From: an uncultured Methanoregula sp.
GTDB taxonomy: Archaea; Halobacteriota; Methanomicrobia; Methanomicrobiales; Methanospirillaceae
Length of the DNA stretch: 64,000 nt
Assembly: GCF_963678795.1 (NCBI RefSeq)
Contig: NZ_OY787453.1
Span: 310,001-374,000 of the forward strand
Reading direction: 5' to 3'
Shown here: piece by piece, positions 17,682 to 24,831 of the stretch
Position numbering within the stretch: position 1 is the first letter of the stretch
Layout of the letters: each line of letters opens with the position of its first letter
Program-made: the position numbers and the translations under genes
The notes under the pieces: model-generated
What the model was told of the DNA's origin: nothing
The model's input: the letters and a program-made list of their open reading frames with translations, nothing else
The model's database searches: none

Positions 17682-18491
17682 ATGAAGAAACGGTTCGAGC
17701 TTTTAAGCGGGCTGCAGGGCGAAACCCTGGTCCGGAAAGGGATGAAGAGAAAAGGGCCGTCAGGAGAACAGATCCGGATTGCCCCGGATATCAATGTGAT
17801 CAAGATAGGGGGGCACGGTGCGATCGATTATGGCCGTGAAGTCATGCACCCGCTCTGCGAGGAGATCGGCAAACTCTCAAAGAAACACCAGCTCATGGTT
17901 GTTACCGGTGGCGGGGGACGGGTGCGCCATATCATGGATATTGGCATTGACCTGGGGATGCCCACGGGCGTTCTTGCCGAGCTTTCGGCAAAGATCTCCG
18001 AGCAGAACGCGATCATGGTCTCGATCCTGCTCTCAAAATACAATGGTACGAGGATCCACGCCGGGGACCTTCTCGAACTCCCGATGCTCCTGAAAATGGG
18101 GATCCTGCCCGTTACGCACGGCACGCCGCCGTACGGGCTGTACGAGCACCCGGCCCGGAACAGCATGATCCCCCCTCACCGCACGGATACCGGGGCGTTT
18201 TTGATCGCTGAAGTTCTCGGGGCAAAGTCCTGCATCATCGGCAAGAACGTAGACGGTCTCTACACCGAGGACCCGCGGAAAAACCCGGATGCAGAGCTCA
18301 TCCGTGATATCACCGCACAGGAACTCATTGAGATGAACCTGGAAGATATGGTGCTGGAACCCATGGTGATCGAACTCTTAAAAGAAGCTGTCCACATCCG
18401 TGAAGTGCGGATCATCAACTGCCATATCCGGGGTAATATCGAGAATGCCATCAACGGGAAAAATGTCGGTACTATCATCCGGGCAGAATGA
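17682..18491 (+). CDS. Amino-acid-kinase-fold protein, molybdenum-storage-protein-like
   Basis: A 269-residue protein of the UMP-kinase/molybdenum-storage-protein family. The nucleotide-binding region reads INVIKIGGHGAIDYG and VVTGGGGRVRHIMDIGIDLG; CIIGKNVDGLYTEDPRKNPD is typical of this fold. The C-terminal NCHIRGNIENAINGKNVGTI resembles MosA/MosB more than pyrimidine UMP kinases. In bacteria MoSto packs molybdate or tungstate clusters at ATP cost. Its place beside tup and fdh and the shared operator motif support Mo/W handling. A plain UMP kinase is the main alternative. Confidence 0.75.
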   Translation: MKKRFELLSGLQGETLVRKGMKRKGPSGEQIRIAPDINVIKIGGHGAIDYGREVMHPLCEEIGKLSKKHQLMVVTGGGGRVRHIMDIGIDLGMPTGVLAELSAKISEQNAIMVSILLSKYNGTRIHAGDLLELPMLLKMGILPVTHGTPPYGLYEHPARNSMIPPHRTDTGAFLIAEVLGAKSCIIGKNVDGLYTEDPRKNPDAELIRDITAQELIEMNLEDMVLEPMVIELLKEAVHIREVRIINCHIRGNIENAINGKNVGTIIRAE

Positions 18492-18871
18492 TCCTGCCCC
18501 TTTTTTATCGTATTACACGCCAGGTTTTCCTTTTACTCATCATTTGGGTCAGCAGCGTTCTTACGGGGGGATTCCCTCAGGGTCGCCCCGGAAGTAACAT
18601 CCCTCCCATACCTTGTTTTTCCTCCCGATCGGCCAGCAGAAAACGACTATTAGCGTCCAGAATCCGGGGAATAATAATGCACGGATAGCCATCCGGGCAC
18701 CAATGCAGGGAAACCAGAAAACATTAAGGCTGCATTTTCCCGATTTTGTCCCAATCCCGCTCCCGGAACGGTCAATACGGGCCCTTACAGGGCTTATTCG
18801 GGGCCATCCCTTACAGGGGGGCACTCTCCAGGAAGATGGGCCTGCTCCCCCGGCGGAGGTCATACCGGTTC
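18492..18871. other. Intergenic stretch with no recognised content
   Basis: No gene, repeat or clear promoter is supported. The open frame on the minus strand here lacks a ribosome binding site and protein-like composition. Confidence 0.4.
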
Positions 18872-19264
18872 TTAAAGAGCTGCGGGTATCTTTCCCTGGT
18901 TTGGAACCGGCAGAGGAAGGGGTTGGCCGGCATAATCGATCTCGACAAGACCGGTCTCATCCACGCGGAAATACCTCCATGTGCCGTATTTGGAGTACAG
19001 CCAGAATTCCCTGAGTATATGCCCGGACCGGGGAAGCGAGCGGAGCATCAGCACGGGCTCCCGGAATTCCGCTTCGAGATCTGATATGGGTATGCGTATC
19101 CTGATCGATCTCCGGATCCGGACAAAGATGATGCCGCCCCTGGCCGCTATAAGGAGATCGGCAGCGCACTCATCATCCTGGAAAAAGCGCATGACCCGCC
19201 CCCGTGCCCGCGCAACCGGAATGGCGTTTTTGAGCCCCCGGTACGGTGGCCTTCCCCGCGGCAT
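18872..19264 (-). CDS. Small protein resembling a PDDEXK nuclease fold, catalytic site degenerate
   Basis: A 130-residue protein. The core ECAADLLIAARGGIIFVRIR has the (D)xLIA..(F)(V/I)x(K/R) strand pattern of Holliday-resolvase and restriction-like folds, with Arg at the catalytic Lys position. The C-terminal ILREFWLYSKYGTWRYFRVD plus a TGLVEID ending matches two proteins at 23631 and 24032 (EVW...GFxxFEIxxDxIREI). It overlaps the preceding gene by one base (TGATG), so the two are cotranscribed leftward. Function unknown; DNA binding without cleavage is possible. Confidence 0.6.
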   Translation of the reverse strand: MPRGRPPYRGLKNAIPVARARGRVMRFFQDDECAADLLIAARGGIIFVRIRRSIRIRIPISDLEAEFREPVLMLRSLPRSGHILREFWLYSKYGTWRYFRVDETGLVEIDYAGQPLPLPVPNQGKIPAAL

Positions 19265-19743
19265 CAGGTCCGCCTCCGTTGCCGGGTCTCAAAAATCTCC
19301 ATCTCCACGTCATCGAGCCGGTACCCGAGATCGTTGATCGTTTTGAATAACTCCTCGTTCATCCGGTCCTGCCGCTCCATTAAGGAACAGACCAGGGCGC
19401 GGATCGCCCGCTCGGCGTGTACGTACGGCACTTCCGGATCACGTCCACTAAGATCCCGTTCGGTCTCTTTCCGGACAGCGCTCTTCTTTTTTGGGGAAGT
19501 TCCGATGCTGAGGTTACGGAGCTCGGTCTTCCGCTCCACGCGCCGGGGTATGGGATGTCTCTCTTCTTCGGGCATGTGCCGCTGTGCCCATTTCAGTTCC
19601 GTGTTCTCTTCCGGCCCGTTGCACCCGTTACCCGGCAGCAGCTCATGGCATTGCGATACCGTCCGGGAATTGCCGGCAGAACCCCCGGTCTCCCGCTGTG
19701 CAATCCCCGGGGATTTCCCTGTTCCTGTGTTAGTGTCTGTCAT
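19264..19743 (-). CDS. Hypothetical protein with C-terminal coiled coil
   Basis: A 159-residue highly charged protein (MTDTNTGTGKSPGIAQRETG at the start). The last 50 residues (ERAIRALVCSLMERQDRMNE then ELFKTINDLGYRLDDVEMEI) form a convincing coiled coil; the first 100 are Arg/Glu-rich and probably disordered. I chose the ATG at 19743; an earlier ATG at 19944 would add low-complexity sequence. It overlaps the nuclease-fold gene downstream by one base, suggesting a protein pair. Confidence 0.55.
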   Translation of the reverse strand: MTDTNTGTGKSPGIAQRETGGSAGNSRTVSQCHELLPGNGCNGPEENTELKWAQRHMPEEERHPIPRRVERKTELRNLSIGTSPKKKSAVRKETERDLSGRDPEVPYVHAERAIRALVCSLMERQDRMNEELFKTINDLGYRLDDVEMEIFETRQRRRT

Positions 19744-20237
19744 GTTACATCCGGTGCGGCTGTACCGCATCTCCTCTGATCCCCTGCCAGGTACATGCCT
19801 CATGCCCCGGTCAGCATACGACCTGCCGGTTCCATCCGGAACCCGTGCCGGGTGTTTTCTGGCATCACGATTCCTCCATTTGTTCGTTCTGTCCCGTTCC
19901 GGCATCCCTGGAAAAACCCATGGGATTCCTGACACGTGTTGCATCCCGGAAGGAGCAGGCGAATGGCCCGTGTCACATCCACCGCGCCCGGCCTTTCAGC
20001 AGGTCTTTTTTAGTTTCCTTCGCTGGTATGCACGATCCATGACGCCTCTGCCGTAACCGGCAGGAATTGCCATACCATCCTGCCCTCATAAAAACTGGAA
20101 TAACAGCCTTTATATGTCTGGCTGAAGATGAAAGATTCCGGTCACGGGTACTGACCCCCCGGGTACGATACACGGCCGGTTATCCGGGAACCTTACAATC
20201 CATTCCCCGGCAAACCGGGATTGCATAAGGCGCTTGC
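19744..20237. other. Intergenic region between divergent genes
   Basis: No gene is supported. CCTTTATATG (about 20109-20118) reads as a TATA-like element on either strand and could serve the leftward operon. Other open frames here look like shadows of GC-rich DNA. Confidence 0.4.
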
Positions 20238-20465
20238 ATGACAAAAAAGAACATCGATATCACCGGAAAAGTCTCCCCCTACTGCCTGTCGGTGGTGGCA
20301 AAAGAGGCAAAGGCTTTAAAGCAATCCGGTGAATTATTCATTACCTGCGATAATTTTCCCGCCGTTACGAGCACGATTCCCCGGATCGCTCAAAACGAAG
20401 GTCTCCTGATCGAGACCCACAAATCTTCAGACGGGCACTGGATGATCAGGCTGGCAAGAAAATAA
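20238..20465 (+). CDS. TusA/SirA-family sulfur carrier-like protein with altered active site
   Basis: A 75-residue TusA-like protein (DITGKVSPYCLSVVAKEAKA, then SGELFITCDNFPAVTSTIPR). TusA proteins carry sulfur on the first Cys of a CPxP motif. Here the equivalent residues read SPYC: the usual Cys is Ser and a Cys sits where the second Pro belongs, so the chemistry may differ or be lost. It is cotranscribed with a DsrE-type protein 27 bases downstream, the usual partner family in sulfur relay. Confidence 0.75.
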   Translation: MTKKNIDITGKVSPYCLSVVAKEAKALKQSGELFITCDNFPAVTSTIPRIAQNEGLLIETHKSSDGHWMIRLARK

Positions 20466-20492
20466 GATACGTTCCCCCGCGACCGCCCCATT

Positions 20493-21740
20493 ATGACAAC
20501 ACATTTTTTCCTCTTTTCAGGATATCTTCCCGCTGAACGCCTTTCATGGCTTGAAGAGTGTCTCAAGTTCTTCTTTGTCCAGCTCTACCCCGAGACCCTG
20601 CTGTCCCGGGCACCGGCAGCAAACCCGGTCTTCTCCTTTCTCCTCACGGGCGATGCACTCTACAGCATCGTAGAGCCCGAATCCGAGCAGGTCTGGTCCG
20701 TGATCCTTTCCCTCACATCCGTCCGGATCATCTGCGACCGCCAGGAGATGGAACTCAGGGGTATATCTGCCGAACGGCTGAAGATGAAGTATCCCGACCA
20801 GGTGATCGACAGCAACGGTCTTGCTGCAGATAACAAGCCCTCGTTCTGGACGGACGTCATCGCGCTTGTCCGGCAGAACCGGCCTCAGATCCCCGATGCA
20901 ATCGGATGGCTCCAGAACGAATCGCCCTATATGCACCTCTCTGCGGCGTACGGCCTGCGGTGCCTTGCCGCCGGTCTCGATGCCAGGCTCTCACCGGAGC
21001 TCTATGCATACCTCGACGGCATCCACGTGAGCCACCATGGGCAGGCCCCCACGGATGCTGAAAATATCGGCGGGAAGCTTGAACGTCTCCATGACCGGGC
21101 AACCCGGCAGGGTCTCAATGGCCTGTTTCTTGCCTGTAACCGGAGCGCAACTTCCCGGGGCTACAGTACATGGGACGATGGGCAGGGCACCGCTATATCG
21201 ACGTGCACGATCAAACCCTTCCATATCCGGGACATACACTGGATGATTGACCGGTTCGAGTGTCCCCATATCATCCTTTCTGCAGATGCCGGTTCCATCC
21301 GGCTCCCGAAGAAAGGGCCCGCGGTATCCTTCGACCGGACAGAAAAAAACAACAAAGCCCCGCCGGTCACGATCCTCGTTACGAGAAGCCCGTACAGTAC
21401 GGAGCACGTATCCGGCGCCCTCTCGTTTGCCACGGCCTGCGCCCATCAGGGAATCCTCACCCGGGTGGTCTTTATCGAGGAAGGAGTGTTTTCTGTTGCC
21501 GGAAACCACCGTACCTCAGAGGAATCAGTATTCTTCAATATACAGGATATCATCAACACGGTTGCCGGCAGCGAAAACCTCAATTTCTATGTCCTCTTAC
21601 CCTCGCTCCAGAAGCGGGGTCTTACTAAAAACAAAAATCTCAATGCCGTGCTGGATATTGGATTTCCGGGACTGGGGAAGATTTTGTTCTATTCCCCGGG
21701 AAATGTGCAGTCGGAGCACCAGCGGCTGATCCTGTTCTGA
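20493..21740 (+). CDS. Multidomain DsrE/TusD-like protein
   Basis: A 415-residue soluble protein that I read as three DsrE/F-like alpha/beta domains in tandem: about 5-110 (FSFLLTGDALYSIVEPESEQ), about 120-265 (NGLFLACNRSATSRGYS, then PFHIRDIHWMIDRFECPHII) and about 290-410 (VTILVTRSPYSTEHVSGALS ... NFYVLLPSLQKRGL). DsrE-type proteins usually act as separate small subunits in sulfur transfer. The TusA-like gene is immediately upstream. A conserved Cys at the DsrE active position is not obvious in the third domain. Confidence 0.7.
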   Translation: MTTHFFLFSGYLPAERLSWLEECLKFFFVQLYPETLLSRAPAANPVFSFLLTGDALYSIVEPESEQVWSVILSLTSVRIICDRQEMELRGISAERLKMKYPDQVIDSNGLAADNKPSFWTDVIALVRQNRPQIPDAIGWLQNESPYMHLSAAYGLRCLAAGLDARLSPELYAYLDGIHVSHHGQAPTDAENIGGKLERLHDRATRQGLNGLFLACNRSATSRGYSTWDDGQGTAISTCTIKPFHIRDIHWMIDRFECPHIILSADAGSIRLPKKGPAVSFDRTEKNNKAPPVTILVTRSPYSTEHVSGALSFATACAHQGILTRVVFIEEGVFSVAGNHRTSEESVFFNIQDIINTVAGSENLNFYVLLPSLQKRGLTKNKNLNAVLDIGFPGLGKILFYSPGNVQSEHQRLILF

Positions 21741-21960
21741 TGGCCGGAACGGCCCTGTCACTTCCTGCGCATCCCGCATTTCCCTGCGGTTTCCCATAAC
21801 TCCACCGTTCCCTTCGCTGCGCTTGTTACTCTCATGCGAACTTTTTACAACCGGTAGCGGAACCTGCGGTTCAATGAAATAGCACCGGCACATCCCGGAA
21901 TACCAGAAAACAGATTAAATAAAAGATCCGGCAGGGAATATTCCCTGCCCGCGTATACCG

Positions 21961-22356
21961 TTATGCGGTTTTCCGGACCGGTTTTTTCACCCAGATAAGT
22001 TCCTTGCCCTCGAATGCGAATGATTTCATGATGAATATCCTGAGGTCTTTTGGCAGCCTGGACGTATCTGCCTGGCCCGGGACGATTATTGCGTAATCAT
22101 AGCGTGGAACGGTACCATCGAGTACCGGCTCGGGGCGGATCAGCTCGCTGATCATATCGGGCGTGACTTCCCTTTTAAACGTGACCATGATCCGGACAAT
22201 CTCCCGGCACCCGGCGTTGATACGCTCGGCGATCACAATAGTATCATACCCCGTCCCCTTCTTCTTTGGAACAATCTTCCAGCCATCATAACTGGAATAG
22301 CTGCGTTTGATCTCCTGCATTACGAAATCGTGCATGATGTCTGTACAGATGCCCAT
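21961..22356 (-). CDS. Hypothetical protein, possible nuclease-like fold
   Basis: A 131-residue protein starting MGICTDIMHDFVMQEIKRSY. The stretch GTGYDTIVIAERINAGCREI, then VRIMVTFKREVTPDMI, has the D-x(n)-(E)x(I/V)x(V)x(F)K layout of PDDEXK-like folds, but I cannot place a full active site. The upstream part of the longer open frame (to 22476) is AT-rich leader with promoter-like sequence, so I use the ATG at 22356. It stands alone on the minus strand. Confidence 0.55.
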   Translation of the reverse strand: MGICTDIMHDFVMQEIKRSYSSYDGWKIVPKKKGTGYDTIVIAERINAGCREIVRIMVTFKREVTPDMISELIRPEPVLDGTVPRYDYAIIVPGQADTSRLPKDLRIFIMKSFAFEGKELIWVKKPVRKTA

Positions 22357-23040
22357 ATGCTCACAGTTAACATAATTTGCTGTTGAATAAAAAAACTTTG
22401 TTAAATACATCCGGTTACTCTTACGGCAGCTGAATGCTATCCTTCCGGGGAGATACGTATCATTGCCACGATTCATTCCCGTACGGACCGGCCACCTTCA
22501 TTGAACCGTTTTAAGAAAAATCCCTGCGCTCCAGGGGAAGAGTCATAATACCCCCGGTACGGGCCCGGATTTATTTTTTATTGCTGTGCAGGTTCATGTA
22601 CAGGGAAGGTTCACTCCAGCCCCTCCTCCTGACGTAATGGAGGGACTTCACTATGCTGCTTCAGAAAAGGCTATTAATGACGAGATATTTATAAAATTAA
22701 TACGATGATCTACGGGTTTTATAAAAAAGTGATCAGTCTGGTAAAAACGCTGGTAAAATCCGCTGGTACCAGGCTCATTTTCCTTGTTCACTTCATAAAA
22801 GCCGTCACCCCGGAACAAAGACCGGACATGAAGTCCTTCCTTGCTTCCGGGATCATGAGCGAACGCATCAAAGGTTCGCGGGGCAGGTTAGAAGGGGGCC
22901 ATGCTCCCGTCTTTTCTCTTTTCACGTATTTTCGTGATCGTCAGTAGCGCCGGGTAATGGTCTGCCGGGCTTCCCGGACGGGATTTTTTGCAAGGGTACC
23001 CGCTGGAGCAGGGCAGCATCATTCTGACCGGACAATAACC
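22357..23040. other. Sparse region with one doubtful small gene
   Basis: Contains leader sequence of the leftward gene at 22356, an AT-rich promoter-like stretch at 22678-22704 (ATATTTATAAAATTAATACG) and the doubtful frame at 22705. Nothing else is supported. Confidence 0.4.
22705..22947 (+). CDS. Doubtful small protein at the left side of the element
   Basis: An 80-residue frame starting MIYGFYKKVISLVKTLVKSA. The first 35 residues look like an amphipathic or membrane-associated helix. A TATA-like ATATTTATAAAATTAA lies about 20-25 bases upstream, as in a leaderless gene, which is the main support. There is no ribosome binding site and the second half is of poor composition. Confidence 0.35.
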   Translation: MIYGFYKKVISLVKTLVKSAGTRLIFLVHFIKAVTPEQRPDMKSFLASGIMSERIKGSRGRLEGGHAPVFSLFTYFRDRQ

Positions 23041-23238
23041 ATGGACCCGGAAGACCGGGCCGGAATACGAAGGAACTCCCGTGACATGTGGATGTGGATG
23101 TCCCGGGCGAACACCAGAATGCAAAAAAAAGAACTACCAGAACATGTACAACACATCAGTCCATTTATGGGGATGCACAGGTATCCCGCAACAAACCGCT
23201 GGATCGCTCAACGAGAATTACAAAAAAGGGCCGGTTAA
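23041..23238 (+). CDS. Hypothetical small protein, possible first gene of the replication operon
   Basis: A 65-residue frame starting MDPEDRAGIRRNSRDMWMWM, basic and Met-rich, unknown family. No good ribosome binding site. It ends 30 bases before a well-supported gene and may be translated with it. Internal ATGs (MWMWMSRAN) are alternative starts. Confidence 0.4.
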   Translation: MDPEDRAGIRRNSRDMWMWMSRANTRMQKKELPEHVQHISPFMGMHRYPATNRWIAQRELQKRAG

Positions 23239-23268
23239 ACCCGGGTCCCGGGCCATGGAGGGGATCGT

Positions 23269-23634
23269 ATGACTGCCTGTGCAGCCGGCCAGATCCTTTG
23301 CGGGAACGACGGCCGCATGCATGTCCGGATCTGGGGGGAGCGGTATTATCTCATCCCGGAGGATCTCGGCCTGCTCTTCTTTGTCGGAGACCCCGTGCCG
23401 CTCCGGAAAACGGGGCCATCCCCTGAGGTTCACGAGGTTTCCGGAACCGTCTCCCTTAACCCTTCCGGGCAGGCCGTTGTGATCGCCACCGGCAGGCAGC
23501 GGTACATGCTTCCCCGCGAACAGTTCCTCGCCGTCGCGTTCGGTGAGGAGATATCCTGCACATTCTTCGAGGCACCGTCAGGGGGGTCAGGGATCGAAGA
23601 GATCTTCCCAAAACAACGGGGTGCTGCCCCATGA
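23269..23634 (+). CDS. Hypothetical beta-rich protein in the replication operon
   Basis: A 121-residue protein (MTACAAGQILCGNDGRMHVR, then IWGERYYLIPEDLGLLFFVG). The alternating hydrophobic pattern and loops suggest a beta-barrel; I do not recognise a family. GGAGGGG upstream of the ATG is a strong start. The stop overlaps the next gene (ATGA), as in the following pairs, so the operon is translationally coupled toward the primase-helicase. Confidence 0.6.
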   Translation: MTACAAGQILCGNDGRMHVRIWGERYYLIPEDLGLLFFVGDPVPLRKTGPSPEVHEVSGTVSLNPSGQAVVIATGRQRYMLPREQFLAVAFGEEISCTFFEAPSGGSGIEEIFPKQRGAAP

Positions 23635-24035
23635 CCAGCCGTCGCGGAACGCTGGTCGAGGAGGGAGCCCGCGAGCTGCTCCAGGTCTGCGGCTACGCGG
23701 TCAGGATTGTCCCCTCCGGGTACCACAAGCGGTACCCGCCCGCCCATCTCGTTGCGACACGGCCATCGGGCGGTACCCGGTTCATCCGTGTCCGGAAAAT
23801 CTCGCACAGGACATTGAGTGCCGGGACGGTTGCGGAGATATACTCCCACGATATTGCCCGGTTCCGCCGGTACCTCTCCCTGCATCCCGGATGTTCCGGA
23901 CTCCGGTGCGAGCTCTGGGTCTACTCGCTCACCTGCGGCTTCAGGTGCTTTGAGATACTCCCGGATAGTATCCGCGAGATCCGTAAACCTTCACCGGGGG
24001 ACGTAAAAAATCCCGGAACCGGGGGAACAGCATGA
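23631..24035 (+). CDS. Degenerate nuclease-fold protein, family member 2
   Basis: A 134-residue protein. LVEEGARELLQVCGYAVRIV then AHLVATRPSGGTRFIRVRKI follows the layout of PDDEXK/resolvase folds (helix, strand, D/LIA strand, K strand), but the Asp is His and the catalytic Lys is Arg. The end, ELWVYSLTCGFRCFEILPDS and IREI, matches the proteins at 24032 and 18872. Coupled by ATGA overlaps on both sides. Probably a DNA- or protein-binding relic of a nuclease fold. Confidence 0.6.
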   Translation: MTSRRGTLVEEGARELLQVCGYAVRIVPSGYHKRYPPAHLVATRPSGGTRFIRVRKISHRTLSAGTVAEIYSHDIARFRRYLSLHPGCSGLRCELWVYSLTCGFRCFEILPDSIREIRKPSPGDVKNPGTGGTA

Positions 24036-24448
24036 CTGCCTTCCTTCGGATGCAGAACCTGGAGCAGCAGGCCGGAAAAATGCTCAGGAGCCGGGGCTAT
24101 ACCCCGGTGATCGTGAGCCATTTTGTCCGGAGTTCCCGGTATATCGCGTTCAACCTGACGGCCAGAAGGACACAAAACGACGGGTCGGGCGAAACGGTCA
24201 TGGTGAAGCTGAAAATTTCCCTCTGCAGGATAGAATCGCATGACGATGCCACCGTGTTCTGCCAGGACGAGATTGCCATCGTGAAGAGATTCTTCGACCG
24301 TGTGCCTCCCGATGGAGAACTATTGCGGTTCGAAGTCTGGCTTGCAATTCCCCTTGCCGGGTTCCAGCAGTTCGAGATCACCCGTGACGGAATCCGGGAG
24401 ATCCCGGTGTCAGAAGAACCGGGCCATCGCAAGGAGCGGGCAGCATGA
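24032..24448 (+). CDS. Degenerate nuclease-fold protein, family member 3
   Basis: A 138-residue paralogue of the preceding gene product: NLEQQAGKMLRSRGYTPVIV at the N-terminus and RFEVWLAIPLAGFQQFEITR with DGIREI at the C-terminus align with it. The catalytic strand positions read YIAFNLTARR and VMVKLKI, again without a full acidic pair. Tandem duplication followed by divergence is the simple reading. Starts within the stop of the previous gene (ATGA). Confidence 0.6.
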   Translation: MTAFLRMQNLEQQAGKMLRSRGYTPVIVSHFVRSSRYIAFNLTARRTQNDGSGETVMVKLKISLCRIESHDDATVFCQDEIAIVKRFFDRVPPDGELLRFEVWLAIPLAGFQQFEITRDGIREIPVSEEPGHRKERAA

Positions 24449-24564
24449 TCCCTGGTACATCGTCTGGCCTCTTTTGGGAGCAGGCCGGAACGCTGCGTAT
24501 TGTCCGGGGCTGTGAGCCGGTCCTGCCGGAAGGGATCCCACGGGGAGCAGCGTATGCCCGGTGA
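24445..24564 (+). CDS. Very small protein (39 residues) in the replication operon
   Basis: MIPGTSSGLFWEQAGTLRIV starts this frame and it ends GAAYAR. AAGGAG lies eight bases before the ATG, the start overlaps the previous stop (ATGA), and the end overlaps the next gene, which also has its own ribosome binding site inside this frame. The arrangement supports real translation. No function can be proposed. Confidence 0.5.
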   Translation: MIPGTSSGLFWEQAGTLRIVRGCEPVLPEGIPRGAAYAR

Positions 24565-24793
24565 AGAACCGGCGCCGGGATCTTCGGCCGAAATTATCGA
24601 AGGCATCCCGCTCTACCTGATCCCAAAGACGATCGCGGACCAGATTAGGAGCAAGCGGGACGCGGTCTTCCAGATCCAGGTCGAGCGGAAATTCCATCAC
24701 CGGTATACGGTCAGGGTCGAGACCATCGGTGAGCATGCCCGGCGGGTATCACCGGGAGATTCCCCCCGGGACGAAGGCGACAGCGATGGCTGA
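24554..24793 (+). CDS. Hypothetical small protein upstream of the primase-helicase
   Basis: A 79-residue protein starting MPGEEPAPGSSAEIIEGIPL; the middle (PKTIADQIRSKRDAVFQIQV) looks like a small folded unit and the tail is charged. GGGGAG six bases upstream fixes the ATG at 24554. It ends 38 bases before the primase-helicase start. Unknown family. Confidence 0.55.
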   Translation: MPGEEPAPGSSAEIIEGIPLYLIPKTIADQIRSKRDAVFQIQVERKFHHRYTVRVETIGEHARRVSPGDSPRDEGDSDG

Positions 24794-24831
24794 CCCGCTC
24801 ATGCATTCACGCCCGGGGAGGGGTGGTGACC

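Noticed and set aside
18561..18863. 100-codon frame in the gap left of the nuclease-like gene
   Set aside because: No ribosome binding site and Trp/Pro/Gly-rich composition typical of noncoding GC-rich DNA.
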